64,000 nucleotides of DNA from Actinocorallia herbida. GTDB taxonomy: Bacteria; Actinomycetota; Actinomycetes; Streptosporangiales; Streptosporangiaceae. Positions 1 to 7,475 of this stretch are shown here, piece by piece. How positions within the stretch are numbered: position 1 is the first letter of the stretch; each line of letters opens with the position of its first letter. Under the pieces are notes generated by a model. That model was not told the DNA's origin and ran no database searches. It saw only the letters and a program-made list of their open reading frames with translations. A program made the translations under genes and the position numbers. The DNA lies in NCBI RefSeq assembly GCF_003751225.1, contig NZ_RJKE01000001.1, forward strand, positions 8,308,001-8,372,000. Direction: 5' to 3'.

Positions 1-253
1 TGCGGCCGGTGATCTCGGCGAGGGTCGCGTACTCCAGGTTCGACAGGCCGCCGAGGTCGGGCAGGAAGAGGTTCCACAGGCCGCGCTTGCGCGCCTCTGC
101 CTTCAGCTCCTCCACGACCGGGGGCAGCGCGTGCGGATCGTTGACCGCGCGCCACTCGGCGTAGACCTGCTCTGCCGGATAGACGTGGGAGTCCATGAAC
201 TCCAGCAGCTTGGCCTGGTATTCAGCCGCCTTCGGGCTCAGTTCGAAGTCCAT
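1..253 (-). CDS. Acyl-CoA dehydrogenase, N-terminal part (cut by window edge)
   Basis: The first 84 residues of an acyl-CoA dehydrogenase can be read leftward from an ATG at 253; the rest lies outside the window. The peptide starts MDFELSPKAAEYQAKLLEFM, followed by SHVYPAEQ and then GLWNLFLP and YATLAEITGR. That GLWNLFLP...AEITG pattern is typical of the ACAD10/ACAD11-like branch of FAD-dependent acyl-CoA dehydrogenases, which oxidise or process acyl-CoA thioesters in the cytoplasm. The gene is divergent from a HAD phosphatase starting at 330, with 76 bp between the start codons. Family is confident; the substrate is unknown. Confidence 0.85.
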   Translation of the reverse strand, partial: MDFELSPKAAEYQAKLLEFMDSHVYPAEQVYAEWRAVNDPHALPPVVEELKAEARKRGLWNLFLPDLGGLSNLEYATLAEITGR

Positions 254-329
254 GCCGGAAAGTCTCGCACCCGCGCGTCAGCCGCCACTTACCGGGGCGG
301 GGCCAAGTGACTCACGAGTCAGCTCTACC

Positions 330-998
330 ATGTCCGGTATGACGCTACGTGCGGTGATCACCGACTGGGGCGGTGTCCTCACGTCCCCCCTGAACGACGC
401 GATCAAGCTCTGGCTGGAAGCCGACCGCATCGACGCCGCAACCTACAAGACGACGATGCGCACCTGGTTCGCCAACGCCTACGCGGGCGAGCACGCCGCG
501 TCGGCCTACTCCGGCGGCAACCTCATCCACGCGCTGGAGGACGGCTCCCTGCCGCCCGCCGAGTTCGAACGGCTCCTCGCCGCCGAGCTCGTCACCGTCG
601 ACGGCGGGGCGGTCGCCGCCGAGGGGCTGCTGGACCGCATGTTCGCGGCCTTCCACCCCGTCGCGCCCATGTACGAGGCGCTGCACACCGCCAAGGCCGG
701 CGGGCTCCAGACCGCGCTGCTGTCGAACTCGTGGGGGAACACCTACCCGCGCGACCTGTGGGCCGGACTGTTCGACACCGTCGTCATCTCCGGCGAGGTC
801 GGCATGCGCAAGCCGGCGCCCGAGATCTTCGCGCACACCCTCGACGCCCTCGGCCTCGCCGCGCACGAGTGCGTGTTCATCGACGACATCGCCGAGAACA
901 TCACCGCGGCCGAAGCCCTCGGGCTCACCGGGGTCCTGCACACCACGCCCGAGAGCACCCGGACGGCGCTCACCGGGCTGCTCGGGTTCCCGCTGTAG
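330..998 (+). CDS. HAD-superfamily hydrolase (sEH/ACAD10-type phosphatase)
   Basis: A 222-residue cytoplasmic HAD phosphatase. Motif I is DWGGVLT (nucleophile about Asp12), motif II is LLSNSWG, the motif III lysine is in MRKPAPEIF, and motif IV is VFIDDIAENI. In motif I the usual second aspartate (DxD) is Gly, as in the soluble epoxide hydrolase N-domain/ACAD10 branch. An in-frame reading extends upstream to 195, but that part overlaps the divergent dehydrogenase gene, so the ATG at 330 (alternatively 339) is preferred. It lies beside an ACAD10/11-like dehydrogenase; eukaryotic ACAD10 fuses HAD, kinase and dehydrogenase domains in one protein. The substrate is unknown. Confidence 0.87.
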   Translation: MSGMTLRAVITDWGGVLTSPLNDAIKLWLEADRIDAATYKTTMRTWFANAYAGEHAASAYSGGNLIHALEDGSLPPAEFERLLAAELVTVDGGAVAAEGLLDRMFAAFHPVAPMYEALHTAKAGGLQTALLSNSWGNTYPRDLWAGLFDTVVISGEVGMRKPAPEIFAHTLDALGLAAHECVFIDDIAENITAAEALGLTGVLHTTPESTRTALTGLLGFPL

Positions 999-1005
999 GA
1001 ACGGC

Positions 1006-1866
1006 TCAGTCCAGGTAGCCCCAGGCCCTGGCGATCGGCACGAGCGCCTCCGGGATCTCCGACGGGTCGGGCAGCTCGCGGCCCGGCTGCACCCGGCCCG
1101 TGGTGATCTTGTCCCGCCAGTCGCCGATGCCCTTGATGATCGGGCCGTGGTCGCGCGCGCCGTACTCCAGCATCATCGGCGACCACTCGAGGCCGAGCTC
1201 GTCGCAGAGGCCGCGGGTCACCTTCTCGGGATCGGCCACGAGGTCCTCGTACCGGACCGTCGGCCCGGGGAGCCTGGTGCGGCAGCGCTCCACCGCCTCC
1301 ATGAACCGCAGGGTGTGCGGAACCGTCTTCTCCCACGTCCGCTCCTCCGGATCGGCCTCATGCCAGGAACGCGCGATCGACACCGGGTGCCGGATGAGGA
1401 AGATCCACCGGGCGTCGGGCCAGCACTGCTGGATCCGCCACCACCCGAAGACGTTGCTCGGGGTCTTCTCCACGAGGACGTCCTTGCCGTGCCGGACCAT
1501 CTCACGGTGCAGGACGCGGTCCCACAGCAGATGCTCCAGATCCGTCCTGGACAGGCCGGACGCCTCCGTCGCCATGCGCACGGGCGGCGACTTGAGCTCC
1601 ACGCCCATCCGCCGCAGATGCATCTCGTGCGGCGCGTGGACGCGCGGGTGGCTGTCCAGCATCATCCGCAACAGCGTCGAGCCCGACCTGACCGACGACA
1701 GCAGGAACACGGGCTCGCGCAGCAGCCTGTCGACCTCGGGGTACCGCGGGGGCCGTGCCTCCTCGCGCTCTTCGGGCGGGGCGGGGGCCGGAGCGGGCAC
1801 CGCCTTGCGCACCTCGTACCCCGTCCGTCTCACGAGCTGGTGCTGCACCACGTTTCGCCAGTTCAT
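1006..1866 (-). CDS. Sulfotransferase family protein
   Basis: A 286-residue protein with the PAPS-binding signatures of sulfotransferases. The 5'-phosphosulfate loop is at about residues 57-68 (SSVRSGSTLLRMML) and the 3'-phosphate loop is FLIRHPVSIARSW near residue 155. Such enzymes move sulfate from PAPS to a hydroxyl or amine of a lipid, sugar or small molecule. The N-terminus carries a proline/alanine-rich stretch and no signal peptide, so the protein is probably cytoplasmic. It converges on the HAD gene with 7 bp between stop codons and is divergent from the LysR gene at 2201, across 334 bp containing operator-like palindromes. The acceptor cannot be predicted. Confidence 0.85.
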   Translation of the reverse strand: MNWRNVVQHQLVRRTGYEVRKAVPAPAPAPPEEREEARPPRYPEVDRLLREPVFLLSSVRSGSTLLRMMLDSHPRVHAPHEMHLRRMGVELKSPPVRMATEASGLSRTDLEHLLWDRVLHREMVRHGKDVLVEKTPSNVFGWWRIQQCWPDARWIFLIRHPVSIARSWHEADPEERTWEKTVPHTLRFMEAVERCRTRLPGPTVRYEDLVADPEKVTRGLCDELGLEWSPMMLEYGARDHGPIIKGIGDWRDKITTGRVQPGRELPDPSEIPEALVPIARAWGYLD

Positions 1867-2200
1867 CCGGCAGAACGTAGAAGGGGTTGCCTACGTGTCG
1901 GCGAACGGTGCGTGGACTTCCTGTGAACGCCCGTTACCGAAGATGAATCAGTGTGAACGGACCCCTTCGGCGCGCCCGCGGGCGGGCGGCGTTTCCCGAC
2001 CGCGGACGGCGCCGAATCGCGAACGCCCCGAAGGGCGGGGCCGAGCCGATCCCTCATCGACGCGGTCGCGACAAGCAGCTGGCGCGCTGCACACCCCACC
2101 TTCGCCCCTGCGGGACCGGTCCACCAGCCGTCTTCGCCCTATGGACTCATAAGCCGACCTTATGCCTCGACGCCGGCGCCGCACGCCATAAGCTGGCCCG
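1867..2200. promoter_or_regulatory. Divergent sulfotransferase/LysR control region with two palindromes
   Basis: A 334-bp gap without a convincing gene. Two inverted repeats stand out. One is ACGTAG-N10-CTACGT at 1875-1896, beside the sulfotransferase start codon. The other is CATAAG-N5-CTTATG at 2148-2164, with a further CATAAG half-site at 2187-2192 just before the LysR start. LysR-type proteins usually bind interrupted palindromes (T-N11-A boxes) in a divergent promoter, and the second repeat fits that form. Its assignment to this LysR protein is inference. Confidence 0.5.
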
Positions 2201-3112
2201 ATGGGGGAACGCGGGCCGATCGGGCACCGGGTGCCGGACCTCGCGGCGCTGGAACTGCTGCTCGCCGTCGCCCGGCTGGGCAGCCTCGGCCGCGCGGCCG
2301 CCGAACTCGGCATCTCCCAGCCCGCCGCGAGCGGCCGGATCCGGACCATGGAACGGTTGCTCGGCGTCCCGCTCGTGGAACGCTCCCCGCGCGGATCCAC
2401 GCTCACCCGCGCCGGCGCCCTCGTGACCGACTGGGCCCGCCGGATCGTCGAGGCGGCCGAGGCGTTCGACGCCGGGGCGCAGGCGCTGCGCTCGCACCGC
2501 GACTCCCGGCTCACCGTGGCCGCCAGCATGACCATCGCCGAATACCTGCTGCCCGGGTGGCTCATCGCGCTGCGCGGGGAACGGCCGGGGACCGCGGTGT
2601 CGCTGCTGGCCGGCAACTCCCAGTTCGTCGCGGAACGGCTGCTGGCCGGCGACGCCGATCTCGGGTTCGTCGAAGGGCCCGCGATGCCTCCCGGGCTGGC
2701 CGGGGTCGTCATCGGCGGCGACCGCCTCGTCGTCGCGGTCGCACCCGCTCACCCGTGGGCCAGGCGGCGCGCCCCCGTGACGGCCGCGGAGCTCGCCGCG
2801 GCGCCGCTGATCCTGCGCGAGGAGGGGTCCGGCACCCGTCAGGTGCTCGACGACGCGCTGACGTGGCATGCCGCGCCGCTCCTCGAACTCGCCTCCACGA
2901 CCGCGGTGAAGTCGGCGGCGGCGGGCGGCGCGGGCCCGTGCGTGCTGAGCGAGCTCGCGCTCACCGAGGAGCTGGCGACCCGCCGCCTCGTCGAAGTGCC
3001 CCTCGCCGACGTGGCGTTCACCCGGAAGCTGCGGGCCGTCTGGCGGCCGGGGCCCGAACCGTCCGGGCCCGCCCGCGACCTGCTCGCGCTGGCCCGCGCC
3101 CCCGCCCGCTGA
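2201..3112 (+). CDS. LysR-family transcriptional regulator
   Basis: A 303-residue LysR regulator. The N-terminal winged helix-turn-helix spans about residues 10-70 (ELLLAVARLGSLGRAAAEL, SQPAASGRIRTMERLLGVPL), and a periplasmic-binding-like effector domain from about residue 90 to 295 includes the typical LREEGSGTRQVLDDAL. The start is the ATG at 2201; no clear ribosome-binding site precedes it, and a CATAAG element lies 8 bp upstream, so a leaderless transcript is possible. It is divergent from the sulfotransferase gene and may control it, itself or a distant target. The effector is unknown. Confidence 0.9.
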   Translation: MGERGPIGHRVPDLAALELLLAVARLGSLGRAAAELGISQPAASGRIRTMERLLGVPLVERSPRGSTLTRAGALVTDWARRIVEAAEAFDAGAQALRSHRDSRLTVAASMTIAEYLLPGWLIALRGERPGTAVSLLAGNSQFVAERLLAGDADLGFVEGPAMPPGLAGVVIGGDRLVVAVAPAHPWARRRAPVTAAELAAAPLILREEGSGTRQVLDDALTWHAAPLLELASTTAVKSAAAGGAGPCVLSELALTEELATRRLVEVPLADVAFTRKLRAVWRPGPEPSGPARDLLALARAPAR

Positions 3113-3216
3113 CGCGCTCGCCCCGTGGCGCCTTCGCCGGGCGAATTTCCGCGCCGGGACCGGAACGGCGCCGTGTGCGGGATCGACCCGCGCCGTCGTA
3201 GTGCCACACTTGGGGA

Positions 3217-3717
3217 ATGCGCGTCTACCTTCCGTCCACCCTGCCGGAACTCGCCCGGGCCCTGGCCGACGGGGAGATCACCGTCCACCGCGCCTACGCG
3301 GTGACGCCAGCGCTGCGGGAGTGGTACGCCGACGGCGACACCGAGGAACTCGAATACGCCGCGATGCTCGCCGCCGCCCGCGCCAGCCTGCGCATCCTCG
3401 CGGGCGACCCTGACGTGCCGAGCCGCCGCGTCGTCCTCGCCGCCGAGGTCCCCGACGGCTCCGTCGCCTACGAGGGCGGCTACGAGAACCTGGGCGACAG
3501 CGACCGCGCCGAGGTCCGCCTCCGCGACGTCGTCCCCCTGAAGAAGATCGTCTCCGGCCACGTCGACGACCCCCAGGCCGCCCCCGACGTCCAGGCCGCC
3601 GCCCTCGCCCTCGGCGCCGCCGACCAGGGCGACCTCGACGCCCAGTTCACCGTCGACAGCGCCGAAGGCCACGAACTCATGTGGTTCGCCACCCAGGAAC
3701 TGCCGGATCTGTCCTAG
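3217..3717 (+). CDS. DUF6912 family protein
   Basis: A 166-residue acidic, soluble protein that opens MRVYLPSTLPELARAL and continues YAVTPALREWY and EELEYAAMLAAARASL. I recognise this pattern as the actinobacterial DUF6912 family, whose function is not known. No signal peptide, membrane segment or catalytic motif is visible. The ATG at 3217 follows a GGGGA element. Its stop codon overlaps that of the convergent MarR gene (CTAG, 3714-3717). Family assignment is from memory of homologues. Confidence 0.75.
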   Translation: MRVYLPSTLPELARALADGEITVHRAYAVTPALREWYADGDTEELEYAAMLAAARASLRILAGDPDVPSRRVVLAAEVPDGSVAYEGGYENLGDSDRAEVRLRDVVPLKKIVSGHVDDPQAAPDVQAAALALGAADQGDLDAQFTVDSAEGHELMWFATQELPDLS

Positions 3718-4133
3718 CCCACCCGGGCCTCGATCAGCCGGGTCAGCGCCGGCAGCGCCGCGACGATCGCCGCCCGGTCCTCCGGCGGCGCCGCCTCGAT
3801 CATGCCGGCGAGCAGCTCGACCCGCTCGGCCCGCCGGTTCCGCGACAGCTCGCGCCCCTCGTCGGTCACCTCGACGACCACGCCGCGCCCGTCCGCCGCG
3901 CTCGCCTCGCGGCGGACCAGTCCGTCGCGCTCCAGCCTCCCGACGAGCTGGGTCATCCCGGGCTGCGAGACGCCCTGGGCGCGGGCCAGTTCGGTCAACC
4001 GCTGCGGCCCGGCCCGCACGAGCCGATGCAGGACCGAGGACGCCGAGGAGCTGAGCCCGTCGGCCGTCTCGACCTGGCGGACGAACGGAATCAGCAGCTC
4101 CACGAATCTCAACAGTTCGCCCGCCGGTTCCAC
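3714..4133 (-). CDS. MarR-family transcriptional regulator
   Basis: A 139-residue MarR protein with a winged helix (LTELARAQGVSQPGMTQLVGRLERDGLV, about residues 42-70), the wing (RREASAADGRGVVVEVTDEG) and flanking dimerisation helices. The start is GTG at 4133. The Shine-Dalgarno element (AGGGGA on the minus strand) lies inside the spacer of a perfect palindrome at 4134-4152, so a bound dimer would also cover its own translation start region. The gene is divergent from the MFS-stress protein gene, the usual layout for a MarR repressor and its transporter target. Confidence 0.9.
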   Translation of the reverse strand: MEPAGELLRFVELLIPFVRQVETADGLSSSASSVLHRLVRAGPQRLTELARAQGVSQPGMTQLVGRLERDGLVRREASAADGRGVVVEVTDEGRELSRNRRAERVELLAGMIEAAPPEDRAAIVAALPALTRLIEARVG

Positions 4134-4152
4134 TACATAATCCCCTTATGTA
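4134..4152. promoter_or_regulatory. MarR operator candidate between marR and the MFS gene
   Basis: A perfect inverted repeat TACATAA-N5-TTATGTA abuts the GTG start of the MarR gene and lies upstream of the MFS gene. A possible -10 hexamer (TATAGT) overlaps its right edge at 4151-4156 and could serve the MFS transcript, leaving a leader of about 160 nt. Palindrome length and placement match MarR-family operators; binding is inferred. Confidence 0.65.
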
Positions 4153-4265
4153 TAGTCCCGTCATGGGGGTTCTCAACGCCGGCCGAGCACGATGCCGCTC
4201 ACTTCTGAGCGCGGCCCGGCACAAGGAGTCCCCAGAGTACGGCCCTCGGAGCGGAACCCGACGAG

Positions 4266-4305
4266 GGCGCCCGATCACCGCCCTGCCGGAGGCGGGGCCG
4301 AGAAC
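4266..4305 (+). repeat. 40-bp dispersed hairpin repeat, copy 1 (leader of MFS gene)
   Basis: This 40-bp segment matches 46515-46554 (opposite strand) at 37 of 40 positions. It includes a stem GCCCTGCC (4280-4287), loop GGA and GGCGGGGC (4291-4298). It ends 13 bp before the ATG of the MFS gene and is oriented with it. The second copy has C where this one has T (4284), which exchanges a G-U pair for a G-C pair, so the helix is kept in RNA. Confidence 0.7.
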
Positions 4306-4318
4306 TGAAGGGGCTCGT

Positions 4319-6034
4319 ATGAGTGCGTCCCACGGGGCTGTCGCCAGTCCGTTCCGGCAGCCGCGCGCGGTCTGGGCCGTCGCCTTCGCCTGCGTGATCT
4401 CGTTCATGGGCATCGGGCTGGTCGACCCGATCCTGCCCGCGCTCGCCGAGGAGCTCGACGCGACGCCGAGCCAGGTCTCACTGCTGTTCACCAGCTACCT
4501 CGTCGTCACCGCGGTGGCGATGCTGCTCGTCGGCTGGGTCTCCAGCCGGATCGGCGCGAAGCGCACCCTCGTCGTCGGGCTCGCGGTGATCGTCGTGTTC
4601 GCCGCGCTGGCCGGGGCGTCGGGCTCCATCGACGGCATCGTCGGGTTCCGCGCGGGCTGGGGCCTCGGGAACGCGCTGTTCATCGCGACGAGCCTCGCCG
4701 TCATCGTCGCCTCCGCCAGCGGCGGGTTCGCCGGCGCCATCATCCTGTACGAGACCGCGCTCGGCCTCGGCATCGCGGTCGGCCCGCTGCTCGGCGGCCT
4801 GCTCGGCGACCTCAGCTGGCGCGGCCCGTTCTTCGGCGTGGCGGCCCTGATGGCGATCGCGCTGATCGCCACCGCGGTCTTCGTGCCCACCACGCCCGTG
4901 CCCGCCCGGCGGACGCCGCTCAGCGCCCCGCTCAAGGCGCTGCGGCACCGGGGGCTGCTCACCATGGCGCTCGTGGCGGTCCTCTACAACTGGGGCTTCT
5001 TCACCATGCTGGGCTACGCGCCCTACCCCATGGAGCTCCACGCGCGTGAGCTCGGCTATGTCTTCTTCGGCTGGGGCCTGCTCGTCGCGCTGTTCTCGGT
5101 GTTCGTCGCGCCCCGGCTCCAGGCCAGGTTCGGCACCGCGCCCGTCCTCTACGCCAACCTCGCGGGGTGCGCCGCGGTCATGGCGGTGATCGGCTTCGGG
5201 GTGGACACCCCGGCGGCGGTGATCGCCGCGGTGGTCGTCAGCGGGGCGTTCATCGGCATCAACAACACGCTCACCACCCAGGCCGTCATGCTGGTCGCGC
5301 CGGTGGAGCGCTCCGTCGCCTCGTCGGCGTACGGGTTCGTCAGGTTCATCGGCGGCGGCCTCGCCCCGTGGGCGGCGGGCGAACTCGCCGACGCCACCGA
5401 CCTGTCGATGCCGTTCTTCCTGGGCGCGGCGACGTTCCTGCTCGCCGTCCCCGTCCTCGCCACCGGGCACAGGCTCATCGCCGCGGCCGAGCGCGGCGAC
5501 GACGGGGGCGAGCCGGTCGGCCCTGCGCTGGAGCCGGTCGGCGGGAGTGCGGGGCCCGGCGCGGTGATCGTCGCGGTCGGGGCGGGCGAGGGCGCCGCCT
5601 CCGTCGTGGACGCGGCGGCGGCCGTCGCGCGCGGCACGGGCGCGGCCTTGGAGGTCGTGCACGTGCGCGAGACCGCCGTCATCGAGGAGCAGGCGATCGA
5701 GCCGGAGGACGCCGAGAGCGCCCGGGCCGCGGTGCGCCGCCACCTGGACCGGCTCTCCGCCGCCGGGATCGCGGCCACCGGCCAGGTACTGACCAGCGTC
5801 GGGGACCACGCCGCCGCGGGACGGGCGCTCGCCCGCCACGCGGCCGACGCCGGGGCGCGGGCCGTCGCGCTCGGCAGGTCGGGGCGCGGCCCCCTCGTCC
5901 AGTTCGCCGAAGGCGGCTTCACCGCCGCCGTCGCCCGCGAGGCCACCTGCGACGTCCTCCTCGTCGACCCCGCCGACGCCCCGCGCCCCCTCACCGAGGA
6001 CTCCCTGGAGTCCCTGCGCACCGCCCTCTCGTGA
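4319..6034 (+). CDS. MFS transporter fused to a C-terminal universal stress protein (UspA) domain
   Basis: A 571-residue fusion. About residues 15-400 form a 12-helix major facilitator; FACVISFMGIGLVDPILPAL is the first helix and VGWVSSRIGAKRTLVVG carries the loop 2-3 motif. After a linker with EPVGG comes a UspA-like alpha/beta domain (about 420-570) starting AVIVAVGAGEGA and ending CDVLLVDP, with a glycine-rich nucleotide loop GRSGRGPLVQ. The start is ATG at 4319, preceded by GAAGGGG; an upstream in-frame ATG at 4148 lies in the operator and lacks coding character. Export of a small molecule, sensed through a cytoplasmic ATP-binding domain, is inference. The neighbouring MarR gene probably controls it. 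Confidence 0.88.
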   Translation: MSASHGAVASPFRQPRAVWAVAFACVISFMGIGLVDPILPALAEELDATPSQVSLLFTSYLVVTAVAMLLVGWVSSRIGAKRTLVVGLAVIVVFAALAGASGSIDGIVGFRAGWGLGNALFIATSLAVIVASASGGFAGAIILYETALGLGIAVGPLLGGLLGDLSWRGPFFGVAALMAIALIATAVFVPTTPVPARRTPLSAPLKALRHRGLLTMALVAVLYNWGFFTMLGYAPYPMELHARELGYVFFGWGLLVALFSVFVAPRLQARFGTAPVLYANLAGCAAVMAVIGFGVDTPAAVIAAVVVSGAFIGINNTLTTQAVMLVAPVERSVASSAYGFVRFIGGGLAPWAAGELADATDLSMPFFLGAATFLLAVPVLATGHRLIAAAERGDDGGEPVGPALEPVGGSAGPGAVIVAVGAGEGAASVVDAAAAVARGTGAALEVVHVRETAVIEEQAIEPEDAESARAAVRRHLDRLSAAGIAATGQVLTSVGDHAAAGRALARHAADAGARAVALGRSGRGPLVQFAEGGFTAAVAREATCDVLLVDPADAPRPLTEDSLESLRTALS

Positions 6035-6044
6035 CCCGCCGGGG

Positions 6045-6833
6045 CTACTTCAGCTCCTCCTCCACGACGAGGGTCACCTCGTGGTCGGAGGAAAGGTAGG
6101 CGCCGCTCACCTTCGCGGTGTCGGACGGCTTCCAGGGACGTCCGGGGATCTCGATGGTGCCGGTCCCGTCGTCGGCGAGCCGGCCTGACGCGAAGGCCGC
6201 CTTGAGGCCCAGGCCGTCGAGCCGCTCGACCGCCTCGGCGACGGCCAGGCCGCGCAGCCTCGTCGCCCCGCTGTCCTCGGGCCCTGGGGCCGTGGCCAGG
6301 CCGTCGCCCAGGTCCACGGCTCCGGGGCCCTTGCCTGCGATGGTGATCGTGAGGTCCAGCAGGTCGCCCGGGGTCCCCTCGTCGTGGATCCTGATCTCGG
6401 TCGGCGGCTCGCCTTCCTCCGCCGGCGCCTCCGGCGGAGCGGACGGGGCGGCGGCCGGGGTCAGCGCGGCGACGAACCGGAAGTCGGAGTCCAGGCCGAC
6501 GCCCTCCAGCGCCTCGCGGTAGACGGCCGGGTCGGCCCCACCGTCCTTGATCCTGATCTCCCAGCCCGCGCCCGACCCCTCGATCTCCATCGCGGCGTTG
6601 GCGAAGCGCGTGCCTCCGTCACCGGGCAGCCCCACCAGCACGGCGGTGGTCGCCGCGGCGGCCGCGACGAGGCCGGCGCCGAGCCGCAGAGCGGGAACCC
6701 GCCACCGGGCTCGGGCCGGGTCCTCCACCTGCGCGGCCTGTGCCAGCAGCTCCGCCCGCGCCGCCGCCTCGGCCGCCCGGCCGAGCTCCGGAAGGTCGGC
6801 GCGCATCGTCCTGATCAAGTCGAGTTCGTTCAT
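6045..6833 (-). CDS. Single-pass membrane protein paired with ECF sigma (CU044_5270-like, PASTA-like tail)
   Basis: A 262-residue protein. A cytoplasmic N-terminus (MNELDLIRTMRADLPELG) is followed by one membrane helix (LGAGLVAAAAATTAVLVGL, about 50-70) and an extracellular region with a proline/glutamate linker. The last 80 residues (LRGLAVAEAVERLDGLGLKA ... HEVTLVVEEE) look like a PASTA-type fold. The N-terminus resembles the CU044_5270 family that commonly follows actinobacterial ECF sigma genes. The ATG at 6833 is 8 bp after the sigma stop codon, so the two are co-transcribed. It may act as an anti-sigma or surface sensor, but no zinc-type anti-sigma motif is present. Confidence 0.7.
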   Translation of the reverse strand: MNELDLIRTMRADLPELGRAAEAAARAELLAQAAQVEDPARARWRVPALRLGAGLVAAAAATTAVLVGLPGDGGTRFANAAMEIEGSGAGWEIRIKDGGADPAVYREALEGVGLDSDFRFVAALTPAAAPSAPPEAPAEEGEPPTEIRIHDEGTPGDLLDLTITIAGKGPGAVDLGDGLATAPGPEDSGATRLRGLAVAEAVERLDGLGLKAAFASGRLADDGTGTIEIPGRPWKPSDTAKVSGAYLSSDHEVTLVVEEELK

Positions 6834-6841
6834 CTCTGTCC

Positions 6842-7432
6842 TTACTTGTCCGTATCCGCCGTCGGATCGGCGCCGCCCAGCGCGGCGCGCACCTTCGCCC
6901 GGCCCCGGTGCAGCCGGGACCGCACGGTCCCGATCGCGATCCCGAGGGTCCCGGCCACTTCCTCGTAACCGAGTCCGCCCCACGCGATGAGCAGGAGCAC
7001 GTCCCGCTCCCCGCGCGACAGCCCCGCCAGCGCGCCGGCCAGGGCCCGCTGCTGCGCTCCCGCGGCCACCCGGTCCACGACCCCGTCGTCGAACGCCGCG
7101 GCGACCGGGTCCACCCCGGTGCGCTCCAGCGCCCGCAGGAACCGTTTCTCGGCCCTGTGGTGCCGGGCGACGAGGTTGGTGGCGATCCCGTACAGCCAGG
7201 GGCGCGCGTTCTCCCGCGAGGTGTCGTACCGGGCCCGGCGCCGGAACGCGATGAGGAACGTCTCGGCGACCACGTCGTCGGCATGGGCGGGCCCGAGCCG
7301 TCGCACGACATAGCCATGGACGTCCCGGGCATATCTATCGAAAACTTCGGCGAACCGTTCCGGCGCGTCCACGGAGAGCCGGATCAGCTCACCGTCACCC
7401 GCCCCGGTCGCCACTTCGCTCAAGAGCTCCAC
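6842..7432 (-). CDS. ECF-type RNA polymerase sigma factor
   Basis: A 196-residue sigma-70 family factor. Region 2 covers ERFAEVFDRYARDVHGYVVR and DDVVAETFLIAFRRRARYD; region 4 covers LSRGERDVLLLIAWGGLGYE and GIAIGTVRSRLHRGRAKVRA. There is no region 1 or 3, as expected for the ECF group. The GTG at 7432 (VELLSEVATG) is preferred because the longer upstream reading is low-quality arginine/proline sequence; a GAGGGGG element lies close upstream. The gene precedes the membrane protein at 6045-6833 and follows ptsI by 43 bp on the same strand. Its promoter targets are unknown. Confidence 0.9.
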   Translation of the reverse strand: MELLSEVATGAGDGELIRLSVDAPERFAEVFDRYARDVHGYVVRRLGPAHADDVVAETFLIAFRRRARYDTSRENARPWLYGIATNLVARHHRAEKRFLRALERTGVDPVAAAFDDGVVDRVAAGAQQRALAGALAGLSRGERDVLLLIAWGGLGYEEVAGTLGIAIGTVRSRLHRGRAKVRAALGGADPTADTDK

Positions 7433-7475
7433 ACCCCCTCTTCCCCGATCCCGCGGAAGAGGTTCCGGGCAGGGC

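Noticed and set aside
4148-4318. N-terminal extension of the MFS protein from ATG 4148
   Set aside because: It would start inside the MarR operator and encode the 40-bp repeat; the ATG at 4319 has a good ribosome site and family-like start.
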